A stretch of 64,000 nucleotides of DNA, taken from positions 5,696,001 to 5,760,000 of the forward strand of contig NC_064540.1 in assembly GCF_023856365.1 (NCBI RefSeq), in the 5' to 3' direction. The DNA is from Brienomyrus brachyistius (Eukaryota > Chordata > Actinopteri > Osteoglossiformes > Mormyridae). The position numbers were made by a program, and so were the translations under genes. Below, one piece after another: positions 48,801-62,899 of this stretch (its first letter is position 1; every line of letters begins with the position of its first letter). The notes beneath the pieces are model-generated. The model saw only the letters and a list, made by a program, of their open reading frames with translations, was not told the DNA's origin and did no database searches.

Positions 48801-50819
48801 TCTCCGCAGACGCATGTAATGGGGAACAGAGAGATTCATTGTTTGTTTCTTATATTTATTTATTTATCTGGATGGGCTCCAGCCCCCCTGTATTTGTTGA
48901 GTTTCTTGATTGGGGGGCGGTAGAGAAGTCCGCGGTGAGAATCTTTTTTTGCAGATGATTTCGTAGCACCGGTGACATATGAGGTGTATCGCCGCGACGA
49001 CGGTGTTGCTTTGGAGACCAACAGAGGTTATGGACATGGTCCTAAAAATATCTTGCCTGTGGATTTTCTAAGAAGGGTGTTGCGTCACATCGAACTGCCT
49101 TATCTGAGTTTGCGTCAGATCCCCCTCACTTTCTCTCCCCCCCACTTAATGGCCCTTGACTTTCAGTGTGTACGTGTAGCCCAGCCAAGCCCCAACGTGT
49201 GCTCGTTAGCTATCGGCCCCTGGCAGCTGGTCACTCTGACTCTCTCGCCTCTGTTCCCCCCCCCCCCCCTTCAGTCAACGTTTGATGTTTCATACTAGCG
49301 GAAACACAGGATTATGTGTTACCATGAGCATGTGGATGTCTCAAACAGTAGTTTTCTTTTTTCTTCCTGACTGGGAACCTCTGAGCCGTCGAGGATGTTT
49401 AAACGGCACACGAGTGTCTCCCAGCGCCTCCTTTAAACTCTGAGCTCCCTAATTAAGCTGAGAGGAGTCTGCGATCCGGGCCCCTGGGAGACTGGGGCAG
49501 GGACCCCAAAGGTGCCCAGTTACCTTCCAGTGGAGTGTGGGAGCCGGCGTCGCGATCCATGTGAAATCCGATACGCCCACCATCGCATGTTATTGATTCA
49601 GGCTCCACCCACGGCCATAAATAATGTAAACAGTCGTCCCACCCTCCTGGCTGCCAGTGGGATCCTCCCCTTCCCAGCATCTCCGAATGCAGGGTTCATC
49701 GGGATCTAGTGCAGGTCCTCCACGGAATGGCAACGGATAGATGAGTCCGTTTGGCTGTTTTTTTTTTCAGTTTGCAGAATTCCCATTGTTCGACTCATTC
49801 TGCTGCCTCGTCCCCTTATCCGTTATACTAAATGTGACGTGTCTGTTCTTTCTCTAATTGCTCTCGGCCCACAAACATAAACGGGCAGTAATATATAATG
49901 AAAAATGAAGACTGAGTAGTTTTTTTTTGTTCAGCATATACCTTTCCGAGTCAGCTGGGATTTCTCAGACCACGTCTGGATACTCTGGCCGTCATAAATA
50001 TCGACCCGAACGCATCACTTTGAGGGATGCTGCGTTGGTGTGTGAATTCTGCATGAAGGGGGTCCATAATAGGCTCAATATGACTGAAAATAGCCAGCAG
50101 TTCCAGAAGATATCGGACTTTTTCTTCATGTCCTGCAGAAACGTCACCGAGTACCACTTTACTAGCTCACTTCACATTTAGGTTGTGATGGCATGTGCCC
50201 ACCAACTGAGCTTTTCCAGTTTCTGTGTTTGAAAATGACCAAGAGGAGCTTTTAGAAGGCGGTGTGTTGTCTTAGTTCTGATCCTCCTCATTGCCGTAGT
50301 TTGAGTTCTCAGGGGGATTATTTTACAAAGACTACAGATGTACAAACGTTGATATTTATATATACAAATATGGTTAACACATGGTTAACACCCAGATTGT
50401 GTTTGCTCAATGAGTTCCCCATTTTTAAATTAGATGTGTCATTTTTGATTTGACAAAGGACAACAATCGGATTAAAGGAAACAGCTTCCCTCTGTAATGA
50501 TCTGCAGTGAAGGAAATGTATATTTAATTGGGCGTTTTAGTTCAGATTGGTGATCGTGTAACCACCCCTTTAGAAGGTAATGGAACTTCCCTGAGTGTTT
50601 TACAGACTTTGTTTCATAATTAAAAACCAAGACACAGTACAGCATATTTGTTTCAGTGTTCGGCTTGATGTATGGTTAAATGTGCTCATGGTTTCAAAGT
50701 GTATTTATGCAGTGTGGGATCAAATCTGGATAAAGACAGATGGTACAGTTTTATGTCGGGTTGGACCCACGAGCTTGGTACAGCCTGCCCAGTGTATTCT
50801 ATCTTTATCTTTAGGATGA

Positions 50820-51310
50820 GGCAAAGGGGGTGGAGTTTGGTAGCAGGAAGGTAAGGGGTAGGGTGTGGGGGAAAATGTGGGAGTAGGAGTTGGGGCTAGA
50901 GTATGGGAGAGGGAGTAGGGGTTGGGGCTAGAGTATGGGGAAGAAAGTAGGAGTAAGATTGGGGATAGAGTATGGAGGATGGAGCAGGATTGGGGCTAGA
51001 GTATGTGGCATGGAGTAAGATTGGGGCTAGAGTATTGGGGAAGGAATGGGAGTAGGGGTTAAGGGTAGAGTTTGGGGGAGGGGGTAGGGGTAGTGAATGG
51101 AGGAAGAAGTGGGAGTAAGATTAGGGTAGAGTATGGGGACAGAGAGGATTTCGGCTAGAGTTTGGAGGAGGGAGTGGGGATAGGACTGAGGGTAGAGTAT
51201 GGGGGAAGTACTTGGAGTAGGGGTAGGCAGTGGAGTTTGGGGGGTAGTCCGAGTTGTGGTAGGGGGCAGAGTATGGCGGAGGGGGTAGGGGTAGTGGGAG
51301 CAGCGTTTGG
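50820..51310. repeat. Degenerate G-rich minisatellite
   Basis: About 490 bp of purine-rich sequence with recurring GGGGCTAGAGTATGGG and GGAGTAGGGGTTGGGG phrases at irregular spacing. Strand asymmetric: G-rich on the adcy6 sense strand. Confidence 0.8.
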
Positions 51311-54300
51311 GTGGTACACCTGGAAGGACAGGTTAGTGGACAGGCTGAAGTAGACTAGAAAGATTCTTTTCATGCATTTTCATGGAGACTTTGTAAATGC
51401 TGGTAGAGTTTAAGCGACAGTGCAGTGACCCTGCATTTGGGCTTTTTTTTTGGGTGGTGCCTCTGTGATTTATGATCAGATTCCCTGGATTGCCGAGATA
51501 ATTAGTGAGCAGCTTCTGGACCAGTCAGAATGCCATAGCTGTGGTGGAGGGAGCTGGACCTCAGTAGGGCACAGGTCAGACTTCAGCATTTCACTAATCA
51601 GGGGGGAGTAAATACCTGCACAGCACAAAGCATCTATTCCTGCGGGGATTCGGTGGCTCCTCCAGCTGAATGGTGGGATTTCTCCAAGCCGGGTCCTGTT
51701 TCTTGTTGCTACGAGGTCGGACTGAATGGCTCAGGTACCGGGGAGAGCTGCTGGATTTCCTGTTCTTCTTCGGTCTCCGCTGTCCATTGATCGTACCACC
51801 CAGCCAGTGCGGCCTTTGGCTTGAATGTTAAACTTCCTGGGGGGCCAGTTCCCTGTAATCCGCCGTAGCTGCACGTGGGTGGGCAGTTGAAAAAAATCTG
51901 ATCCTCCTCCCTTTTTTTGCTTTAAACCCCCGCTGGCTTGACTTACAGTCTATTTTATGTGAATATTGTGATTCATAACCCATGTAATTTCTGTGGGAAC
52001 GAGGGATTCTGGGATACGGCTGCTTCCTCCCATGATCAGGCCATCAGCGGGTGTAACTAAACCAGTCTGTTAGCCATACATGCCTGTCCTGCTTTTTGCA
52101 CTGACCTGGATTCCCAACAGAACCCCTGCACTCCATCTCTATGTCCATCTCCTCCGTCTCCTTCACCACATATCTGTAAAAACAAAATGTGGAACAGCAG
52201 GCACTCAGCATTATTATTATTGTTATTATTAGCCAATGATATGTTTTGAATTGGTGAGTGATGGGGAGAGGGCACTGTGGGGGCCAATCAGCATTCAGCT
52301 GGGGCCAGGGTCCCTGTGGCCCCGCCTCTCTTAAGGGAGCTAAATCTGCTTTAAATAAACAATGGGAGCAAAAGTAGGTAAAGAGCAGGCCTGTGGGCTG
52401 AAATGAACACACGGGTAGAAGGGGAGGCTGGAGGCAAACGGTTAGATGCAGCCTCCTCGTCAAAGGCCACACATTTACATGGCATGTCTGGAAAAGCCCC
52501 GTAGTGTAAAAAAAGTGGGAGAAACGCTGGTATGCAGTAACCATAGCGATCAGAAGCTGCGTACGTGAGGCTTCTCTGGCTAAAAGCGACAGAGTCGCGA
52601 TGAACTACCGTGAGCCGTGCATGGGCCTCGTGGTCAATCTGACCCCAGACTCAAGAGAGAGATGGCCAATTCCCATAGGGGAGTCTCTGCCGGAGCATGA
52701 CCGCACATCGTGTTTGTTTGAAGCGCTGCATGGCATTGTCTGCGTGGCCTATTTAGCGTTACATAACACCCGATTAGTATGCTAACTCGCAATAGCGCTC
52801 GAGCGATTCCCAGATAATTCCACCCACTTTGAAAGGTTAGAGTGTGACCTAGATAAGGTGCATCATAGGTTTCCTTTCCTGAAAAACAGCTGATCTACAT
52901 TAGCAGAAATACCGACGCCTCTGAAACGGCTACGAAATGTGGACCTGGATTCTGCTTGCTAATCTAACTGTAAATCGCAGTTGGCGGAAATCATGCAGTG
53001 CTCACAGTGGCTGGCATATGGATGATAAATTATCTAACCCTAACCTTTCAGTTGGCTCCAAAGCCAGGTGCAAACAATGGGAAACGGAACGTACAAAGTT
53101 CCTGAAAAAGTGGAACCTTATTATAAAGTAGAAGATTACTTGGCTCAGTGATCGTTTTGTAGAACGCTGTGGTGATGTCGGTTCCCTGAAGGCCGTTGTT
53201 GACCCTCGTAGGGTGGGGCCCCACACAGGCGTGGTGACGGGATTTGTGGGTTGACAGTGTGGTGCCAAGTCTGTGCAGACCAGTAAGGAGAATGGAGTCG
53301 TTAATACTTAATGCTGTTTAAATGCTGCCGCTGCTCACGCCAGCTCATCCGGCAGCATTTTAATTCCGCCTCTCGTCTGTGGAGAAACTAGCAGCTTTTA
53401 TTTTATTTCTTTAAGGGGGGATGAGGTTGAGCTGGAGAAGTCCTCGAAGCCATAGTCCATGCCTTGTTCAGCCCCCGTTTCTGGAAGGATCCATCGAGTT
53501 CACGGCTCTTGTTTCCGTTCAAACGCAGTGGAGGTTCAGCGCTTCCACAGTAACCCGGAAGCAGACCTGGCCGTTCTCAAAATGGCTGACAGCTTCAAAC
53601 CGCTTCTCTTTCTTTTTGGTAAAAGATGGTGTAGCCGCATCGGCTGGCATTAACCGCACAGTGACGACGAAGCCATACCGAGGGGTCATTATCCTGTAGG
53701 GCCGTCGTGTGTTAAGCACCATTGTGCGTATCTGTACGTGTTTGTTTCCGTTCTGCCAGTCCGACAGTTGCCATAGCGACAAAGGTAGGGGTGCCTGAGG
53801 GCCTGCTGGGCCTGGTCCTTCACTGACCCTGTCCCTGGCTTTCTGGAGTAACCTAATTATACCCAATGACTATGACTTACTGAAGAAAATAAATTTTACC
53901 ATCGATTTTATCTTCTGAATTGTGTCCAAGCTTGTGTGAAGATCACAAGGTGTCAGGGTCACGTCATGCATGGAGACGGCGTGTGCAAAGGACACCTCCC
54001 TTGCCATGACCTTGGGCCCCCAAAATAGAAAAAAATGGCATAAATAAGGAACAACCACCCCCTGTCTCTCTGCTGGTGACCAGGAAGACAAGCGGCGAGG
54101 CACGGCCCCAGGGACAGAGCTGCCCCCGGGGGCATTAAAGTGACACCTTGTGCTCTCTGTCATTACTGTTTCTGAATCTTAGGCCGTCCAGCATTTAATT
54201 ACTTATTTTTTTCCTGTGGACATTTAATTTGGAAGTGAAATTCCTTGCTTTCAATATATTTACATTGGATTATTTCAAATCACAGATTATGTGAATTATT

Positions 54301-54890
54301 TTTCGACACTCTCCATGAGCGTGCTCCTTGTTTGTTATGCTTAGTTATCATTTTTTAACGGTAACAAGCCATCTTCCTGCTCGTACCATCACTCTCTCTG
54401 AGCTCTGTGTCTCCAGTACGCTTCCTCACCTTGCCCGTCTGCCAGACGCGGCCCAGATACTGTACCTGCTCCGGGAGGCACCTTTTATTGTGTGCCGATG
54501 TGCCGATTGTGTAAACATAAAGGAATGATGGATTAACTGATAGTATTTCCAGCAAAAATACTCAAATTTAGTCATACAGAAATAGTGGCGTCCAGTCTCT
54601 ATGTTGCGAATAAACATGCAGAGTTATTAAGGAAATGAGCTAGACTGCTTCACCTAGTTAGTAACGGTTAATCTGAATATTGTCTGGCTTGCAAATTTGT
54701 GTTTTTCTCATCTTAATGTCACTTAATACATTTGTTTGAAATGGCCGCTGGCAGTAACTCAGCGAGAGCGTAAAAGCACTCGGCCCCTCTCTAGGATTTT
54801 GGCCAGCACTGATAACTGAGAAAAACAACAGTGTCACACACAGCGGTGTCCCTGGGGAGGGACAGCGGGCTGGAACTGGAGCTGGGAACG

Positions 54891-54892
<2 letters not shown>

Positions 54893-54931
<39 letters not shown>
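54893..54931. repeat. GT microsatellite
   Basis: About 19 uninterrupted GT units in adcy6 intron 1. Confidence 0.95.
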
Positions 54932-54933
<2 letters not shown>

Positions 54934-55216
54934 TGTTGAGGACGTGCATGGTACGCGTTGGCACGCTGCAACGGAGCTGCTGGGAGCTGATTGTAGGATC
55001 CATAATGTCAGGGAGGGGGGGTCCGATTTAGCAGGCCGTGTCAAGCAACCCAAGGCTGCAGAATGTAGCGGGGGGCCGGGGGGTGGGGCACGTGTCCTTG
55101 TCACCGCGTGAGCGCTTCACTTATCGGAAGCACGATTTCCGCGGAACATGTGGTCCTGGTTGAGATACACGTGGGTGCCGTCGACCACAAGGTCCGTAGT
55201 CGGCTGGGCCAGGGCT

Positions 55217-56080
55217 GCGTCAGGACCAGGGTGACCGCACTGAGCTTCGGGTCAGGACCAGGGTGACCGCACTGAGCTCCGGGTCAGGACCAGGGTGACC
55301 GCACTGAGCTCCGGGTCAGGACCAGGATGACCGCACTGAGCTCTGCGTCAGGACCAGGGTGACCGCACTAAGATCCCGGTCAGGGCCATGGTAACCGCAC
55401 TGAGACCCCGGTCAGGACCAGGGTGACCGCACTGAGATCCCGGTCAGGGCCAGGGTGACCGCACAGAGCTACGGGTCAGGACCAGGGTGACCACACTGAG
55501 ATCCCGGTCAGGATCAGGGTGATCGCACTGAGATCCCGGTCAGGACCAGGGTGACCGCACAGAGCTACGGGTCAGGGCCAGGGTGACCGCACTGAGCTCT
55601 GCGTCAGGGGCAGGGTGACCGCACTGAGGTCTGCGTCAGGACCAGGGTGACCGCACTGAGATCCCGGTCAGGGCCATGGTAACCGCACTGAGACACCGGT
55701 CAGGACCAGGGTGACCGCACTGAGATCCCGGTCAGGGCCAGGGTGACCGCACAGAGCTACGGGTCAGGACCAGGGTGACCGCACAGAGCTACGGGTCAGG
55801 ACCAGGGTGACCGCACTGAGATCCCGGTCAGGACAAGGGTGACCGCACTGAGATCCCGGTCAGGATCAGGGTGATCGCACTGAGATCCCGGTCAGGACAA
55901 GAGTGACTGCACTGAGATACTGGTCAGGACCAGGGTGACCGCACAGAGCTACGGGTCAGGATCAGGGTGATCGCACTGAGATCCCGGTCAGGACCAGGGT
56001 GACCGCACTGAGATCTCAGTCAGGCCCGGGGTGACCGCACTGAGATCTCAGTCAGGCCAGAGTTGTCGCACTGAGCTCTG
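55217..56080. repeat. 32-bp minisatellite, about 27 copies
   Basis: Units of GGTCAGGACCAGGGTGACCG followed by CACTGAG and a variable five-base end (CTCCG, ATCCC, CTACG, CTCTG). Several unit types alternate. Each typical unit holds GGTCA and TGACC as an inverted pair nine bases apart, plus a GGTGACC site. Lies in adcy6 intron 1. Confidence 0.95.
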
Positions 56081-57878
56081 AAAGGCCCATAAATCTCTCC
56101 CTCCTTCCCACTCTCTCCAGGGCTTTTTTCCAGACTCTCCTAAGTACTCCTGGTCGGACCCTTTGTGGTCAAACGGAAACTATTGTGTTTGGAGTGGAGT
56201 GTAAACAGGAGTGCCCATGCCATGTTTGCATGGGGGGAGCCGATCTTAGATACTTGCTGCTCTGAACCCGGCCAGGAATATGGACAGCATACAGTGGCTA
56301 CGTGTGTTAGTTTGGGCTGCTGTGGTCAGTGGGACTAAGGACCAGTCCTGTTTTCTGTCAGATGTCAATCCCTTCTCTCAGGGCTACAGATAGGGCTCTT
56401 GTTTCTGGCAGCTCTGCTTTCGTTCCCCTTCAAATCGAAGCCATGCTTTTTTCCCCATTTTGTTTTGTTCTTGATTACAGACAGATACGTTTCAGTAATC
56501 AGAAGAAGCGATCATTCAAAACAAAACTGCTGTGCTTGTGAAGGGAAATTAGTTTTGTTGGTGAAATGTTATCAGACAGAAAAAGTTCTCTCAGATGGTC
56601 ACATAAACAGTTGTTTTTTTTTTAAATATTTTTTAAAAATGTGACCACACCATTATTCTGAAAGCAAGGATTCTGGGAACGGGTTATGGAGAAAGCAGGT
56701 GATTGGCCATAGCTTGTGGGATCGTACACGGGATTGACACATGTGGGAGGCTCTGGGGGTGCCTGATGGGCGAAGTCACCCCACACAGTCTGTTGACAAT
56801 CTGCTGTCTGTGGCAGCATGCTGGATGGGGCTCCGCCCACAAGGAGCTCTCAAGAGAGGGGGCGGGGCTGACAGGGTGGCAGACCAATCCAGGTGGCCAT
56901 TGAAAGTCTGCAGACTAGTGCTTCGGGAGACTGTTAAAAGGGAAGTCTTTCGGATACGCCAGGAAACTCCCATCTTGTAAAAATCCGTGACAGGGGCGGG
57001 GGGGGGGGTCAGGATCACCGGGTGCTGTAGGCTGAATGACAGAGTTTTTTTTACTGTATGAGTTTTACTCATGACAAAATAACAACAACCAATGTTTCCC
57101 CCATTGTTGTGCTCTGGGGGCCTTTTCTCCTGAGGGGGGGCACAGCTTGCTGGTGTCCATGGCTGCCTCAGTGTGTCCTGCAGGAACAACGCCCGAAATG
57201 GCGTAGGGCACGCAGTGTTCTGGGACGTCCAGCTCCGGGGGAGCTGTCAGCGCATGATGCTTTGGGTTTGAAGCAAATCCCGCCTGAGTGTCTTGGGGGG
57301 GGGGGGGGGGGCGTGGGAGTCATTGGCAGATTCTTAAAGAATACGCTAGCGTCCGTCAATAAAATCATGGTCTTGTTTTTTAGCTTTTTTTTTTTTTACG
57401 TTATTTATATTAGTCGGTGTGGGGGGTGATTCTCATGCCTGATGGCTGCTTTCCAGACCTATTGCTCATTGCAGGAATTAGCTTCAGATGTGACCCCCCA
57501 GGACTGGCAGAGCCGTCCTCGAGCTCCCAGGACAGGCCTGCCTTCTCCAGTTCCGTCTCCGGAATGCCAGGCTCTCCCGCCTAGCTTAAGGGCCTACTCT
57601 GTTCCTGCGGCCAGGGCCCCCCCTGTGGAGCACCGTGACATTGATAGCAGCAGGGGGTTGGTGGGGGTGGTGACGGAAGATGGCTGGACACCAGCATCGG
57701 ATGCTTAGAGCTCCAGAGGGCCGATTCGGTCTGTACGGACTGTGGTCGTTTCTCTCGTGGCTCAACATCCGTCTCTCTTTCCATCCATCTTTTCAGAACC
57801 AGTAATCAGGGTTTAAGGGTTGAGAGGAACCTGTAGCACACGCCAGGAATCGTAGAGGGACACCCTGGGTGGGGGTAC

Positions 57879-57930
57879 ACACACACACACACACATATAC
57901 ACACAGAGACACACATACACACAAACACAT
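57879..57930. repeat. CA microsatellite
   Basis: (CA)n run with ATA and GAG interruptions. Confidence 0.85.
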
Positions 57931-58004
57931 GCGCATTGGTTTAAATCACACTTGCGTACTGGCTTCTTCATCCACTTTCTAACATGGCTGAAATATGATT
58001 GTGG

Positions 58005-58105
58005 GCAGGGCTGCACTGGTCATCTGGGATACTGGGTATTTTCATGATGGGCTGATGGTGACCCCTCCAATCTGCAAAATTTACCCTACGGGCCCCCAAA
58101 GTTCA
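58005..58105 (+). repeat. Possible interspersed repeat relic
   Basis: GGGCTGCACTGGTCATCTGG, TACTGGGTATTTTC and GGGCTGATGGTGACC recall a fish repeat of the form 'CTGCACTGGCCATCTGGCATACCGGGCATTTGCCCGGTGGGCCGA'. Short and diverged. Confidence 0.35.
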
Positions 58106-59324
58106 GAGCCGACTTTTAATCCCAATCCAGCTCTGATTACGCCTTTGGGGACGGTGCTCAGGGTTCAGAATGATGTCCCTGCCTGGCTTGTGAGAGGCTG
58201 TTCCCCTGAGTCCCGGATCGGGTCGGGCCCATTCGAGATTCGGCGGCTCTCCCCCAGGCCTGCCTTTTGACATCAGACGAGTCGCACAGGGTTGGTGACA
58301 TCCGCAGGGTGCCGAGCGAGGCTTCAGAGATCCGGGGGGGGGGGCACGTTTAGTCGGATGTTTTAAAGACTTCCAGATGCTCCCCGGACATCGGCGGTCG
58401 TGTGAAACGGAACTCTCAGTGGGCCCGTTTGGACAGCGCTGTCCCACCAGTCAGCAGTGCTGGGAAAGCGCTTAAATCCGCCCCCCATCCCTGAGCAGGA
58501 CCGGCTGCGGGCTTCGGATCAGCACCCCATGAGCAGTCCACCTTGTGTCCCGAACACTTTTAAAATAATTATTGGACAGGGCATGAAATTCATATACTCA
58601 TTATACTGTATGTTTCCAGGCAGGTATCATTAATATGTGTTTCCACATCAGTACATTTTCACCGCTGACGTGTGTGACCTCAGCTGACCAACCCCCCCCA
58701 CACACACACACACACACAGTGCCCAGCGCGGCCGCCCTCCCCGGAATGCGCACCCGCTGTGCTGGACACCATCCAACGGGCAGGGGGCATGGGGACAATG
58801 GCACGCTTGTGCTGCCGCTGCCCTATCCCAATTGAATCCTGGGGGGGGGGGCCTGGCTCCACGCCTGCCCCAGGTCCCCACCGGCGAGCGCTAATCCGTC
58901 AGCACTGCCGTCGGATTCAGCCAGCCATCCGGAGCCCTCCGCTCTTCCGGAAACGACCCAGGTTTTGGTTCCCCCCCCCCCTCCTATTTGGCTGCCACTG
59001 GGTAAAAATAAGACCCAGGGTGTCTGAAGGCTGACTGTGAAATGTGGGCGAGAAAATGCTCAGAGCCCCCCAGTGTGGAGGTAGCCCAGGCCTTGGAGTG
59101 CGGTCAGAACGGCCCGACACCGACGCCCCCATCAGACTGTTGGAGATCAACTAGCGGTGACAGTGTCTCACTTTGGGGGGGGGAGAGGGGGGCTGTCAGG
59201 CCAGTGTCAAATACTTCCAGTGGTTGCTGATTCTGGCCGTCCATATATTAACATGCACTGTGTGGGCTTGGCAGTGCCGGGTGCAGAATGACGAGCATGA
59301 ATGATGTAATGATGGATCCTCGCA

Positions 59325-59385
59325 CGCTCCTGTCAAGGGCCTTCATGAAAGGCGCTATATAAAAATGAATTGAATTGAATAAAGG
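59325..59385 (+). repeat. LINE-type 3' tail
   Basis: TCATGAAAGGCGCTATATAAA followed by an AATTGAATTGAATAAA tail, as at the 3' end of L2-like elements. Only the tail is recognisable. Confidence 0.45.
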
Positions 59386-61732
59386 ACCGTAGCTTAGCTG
59401 GGTGCTAATGCTCCACTTTCTTTGATCTTTGATCGTCAGCCGTATGCTGCTGTTAGCTGTGTTAGGCATCACGTGTGATTTTTAAAAGAATGTTTTTGAG
59501 GAACCCTTCTCAGGAGAAATCCTTCAAGCTTGTGTCGTATCCCATGATGCTTTGCTCCTTGGCAGTTAGGCCATATTCCCGGATGCCAAGCAACCACTCT
59601 GACCTCAGTGCCCCCCCCCCACTTCCTGCTCAGCCAGCTGGGGGTGCCGTCACTGTGCCCGCCAGGATGGGCAGGAGCTGCCACCTTAAGTTAAGTGAGT
59701 CCTCAGTGACCTTTAATGGAGCGATTACCATTAGTCTTGGGACTATGCTGGGAGAGTAAATGTAGTGGTTTGCTTTCTCCAAACCTTAAAAATGAACAAT
59801 AACTGCGAGAGGTATTAAGCAGTCGTGGTTCCTGCTGTGTAGGAACACACGTGAGTGTATGTCAGACCCCCCCAGCCATGGCTGACCAGGACGAGACGGA
59901 CTCGCAGGGCTGGTCGGGGGCCACCGGCGGTGGAAGATTTCAGCTCTGCGTCTGCCCATGCTGCCCTGCCTCTTTCTCGGGGCATTACATGCGATATATT
60001 TCAGAAATGCAACCTTACTGCGGGTTTTTTTTCCCCTCACCTCCAACCCCTCCTCTTAACTTTGACGTTTAGACCTTATAAGCCAATGTTTAAATTTTTC
60101 TCTGTGTGTTTCCACTCGAGTAAAGCCATTAGCACATTAAATCTGTCATGCACTCGTTATTAATGCTTTCTCAGAATACCCTGCCAAGTTTCTTTTAATC
60201 GTCGCCTCCCAGCCCCTCCCAGCCCCTCCCACCCCGTTCCCGATGACCGAGACGCTAGTTCTCTCATCACCCAAACATGTAAACCTCCCCTGTCCTGAAC
60301 GCGTTCAGACAGCTAGAAAATCGACAAATTTTGGTCCAGAGGGTCCCGCCACTAACAGCCAGGCTAATTGCGATTAGCGTCGTGGATTTAGCTGAAGGGC
60401 AGCTCCTGGAATCAACTGACTTAAACAGCCCCCGTCTTCTGTTTTTATTAAAAAAAGAAGCTTTCAGGATAATGATTTAATCAGTTTAATTGTTGTTTTT
60501 TTACCTAGATGTGGCATTTAGTCATTGCATAACAGTGCTGTACCCTTCTTCAGTGCATAGCACAGAGTTTAGCCAAATGATAGTGGCTGCTTTGGGTCAA
60601 CGCTGAAAGATTTGGCTTTTTTCGAATGGTTTTGGATGTGGGTCGTCTTTCTGGGTGGGGGTGGGGGGGGGGTCGTCATGGATTCCTGTTTTACTCGTAG
60701 CCACAACACTGGAAACTGGAAAAGGCACTACACCAAAATAAGAAGCCAATGTTTACGCCCGTGTCGCACTCTCCTCCCCGGCAGTCGCTCCCGTGCGTTT
60801 TATCCAATTTTCAACATGGAGGAGGTGGTGGGGGGGAGGGGGGGGTATCTGTCCACATTTCCATAAATAGCCGCCCCGAGCCGTTCCTTTGTCCCTGGCC
60901 TTAGGGGGGGGGCAGTGAGTGAGCTGCAGTTCAGCCGCGTAAACAAAGGCCCCGTCGGTGTGTACAGTGCAAAGCCCACAGACCTGTCCTCTTGAGAAAA
61001 GCAAGTGATCATGGCCCCCGGGGGCCCTGCCGGGCCGGTCCTGAAAGTCCTTGTTTGAACAGCAACGAGAACGTAAACAAGCCCCGCGGGGGCCATCTGT
61101 TTAACATCGCCACTCCCGCCGTGGCGTGCCGCTCCGGCTCTGCCGTTCCCCCGTCCTGCCCACGCCTGACCTTGCTGTGCCCCCCCCCCCACATTCATGC
61201 CCTGGGCTGCTCGCGGGTCACCTCCAGCGACGCGCATGTGGAATGCAGCCTGCCGGCATGCCTCCCCCCCCCCCTCAATACCCTCACACGCCGGCCCGCG
61301 ATTTGCCGATTACACCGGGATTTCCACTCTCACCGCAACCAGAAACCGGAGCCTGGGTTTTATAGCCGCTCGTATCTTATGTATAAAAAGGCCACAAAAA
61401 AAAGGTTGTTGCTGTGGCTAGAAAAGGGGCATTTGTTGGATATCTGGTTCCGCTCAAGCTGACTTACTGACAGAGCTGTGAAATGCACAGGCAGGAGTTA
61501 AAATGGGAGAGCGGCGTGACAGGAGAGAAGAAAGTGGCCTGAGATTTTATCATAACAGATTTTTTTTCCTTTTTTTAAAAAAAGTGGTCCTTCCTGTCTG
61601 GATATTAAAGTGACAAAACATAAGTGAGAAGCAGCAGGAAGGTGCTCCTTGCTGACGCTGAAGTGTGTATTCCATCGTATGTATCATTGACAGCGCTGTA
61701 GACAGGCTGCCTTAACACTTAGCCCTTGTAAG

Positions 61733-61757
61733 CCCCCCCCCCCCCCCCCCCCCCCCC
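61733..61757. repeat. C25 homopolymer
   Basis: Twenty-five consecutive C bases followed by TTTG, the longest of many C runs in the window. Confidence 0.95.
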
Positions 61758-62899
61758 TTTGAAGTAATAAAGTTGTTGAGAGTCTCCTGAGGGCATTTAC
61801 ACAGTCACTTGAATTTCAGTATAAGTTTACAGATTCAGGTTCGCTATACTTTTATCACATGTAATGTTGTATTTTGTTGCCATTTCCTGCTTAGAGATGA
61901 TAATCTTATATTGTATCTACTGACAAAAAGCGATTACTTCTCAGTGTTAACGTGCATTTTCACATGTAGTGATCAGTAATTTATACAATTCAGTTTAATT
62001 TTCCGAAGTGTTTAGTTTTATAATCGGGTGAATGCATGTTGATTAATTGAACTGTAAAGGAAGTCATCCGCTTTGAGTGACATTTAAGACCGATCTGTCA
62101 CGTGGGCCAAAGCGATGTCGCGTGATCGCTGGGCAAAAATGAATGTTTTGAAAGCAGAAAGTCCCCTTTCTATTTATGTTTTATATAACGTGTTAGTGTT
62201 TCTTTGTTATTATCGTGCTGTTCTTCGCTTCCCCGGGCTGTGCTGACACGGTTGTTCCCGGCTCATTTCGGTCGCAGAGCTGTGAAAAAGGCCGCAAACA
62301 CCCGCTTTGTGTAATGTGGACACGGGGACCGAGCGTGTTGGACATACAGTTCGCGGCCTAATTTTAGCTGCAGCGCCGAGTCCTTCCGGCAGGCATATTG
62401 ATTCCGTCCAGCAGAGGTCGCCATTTTTCATTTCTAACTCCATTTCATATTTTTAAAAATCCAAATCACATTTTAACTTTTTTACATGAAATAAAATTAC
62501 GCTGGTAAATTTAACACAACACACATTAACGGTGTTCTCTTTATTCTGAGCAGGCAGAATGAAGGTTATAGGCATAAACTTTTGAGAACTTGCACTAAAA
62601 TGGTTCACCAAGGCTGTCATGTTACGGGTTTTTGTTATGTTGTGGGGGGGAAGGGGGTTCATGTGATAACAGTGACCTGAATTCCCTTCCTGCCAGATTT
62701 GTTTGTTATTTATAGCAAGCGGAATTTGCGCCGCGCTCTGACTTTATTTCCTTTCCGTACGTTCTGTAAATACGACCGGAAGTACGTTGTCCTTGTTGAA
62801 GGGTCACTTCATTTTCCCAGGCTGCTGTAGTGCTGCTCAAAAAGGGAAGTCCTGAGAGAATCTGAGAGGGGAGTTCTGTACAGCGTGGGAGGATCTTAG

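Noticed and set aside
52044..52544. 166-codon minus-strand frame in adcy6 intron 1
   Set aside because: Includes an ATT-type microsatellite translated as Ile-rich sequence; the remainder shows no recognisable domain.
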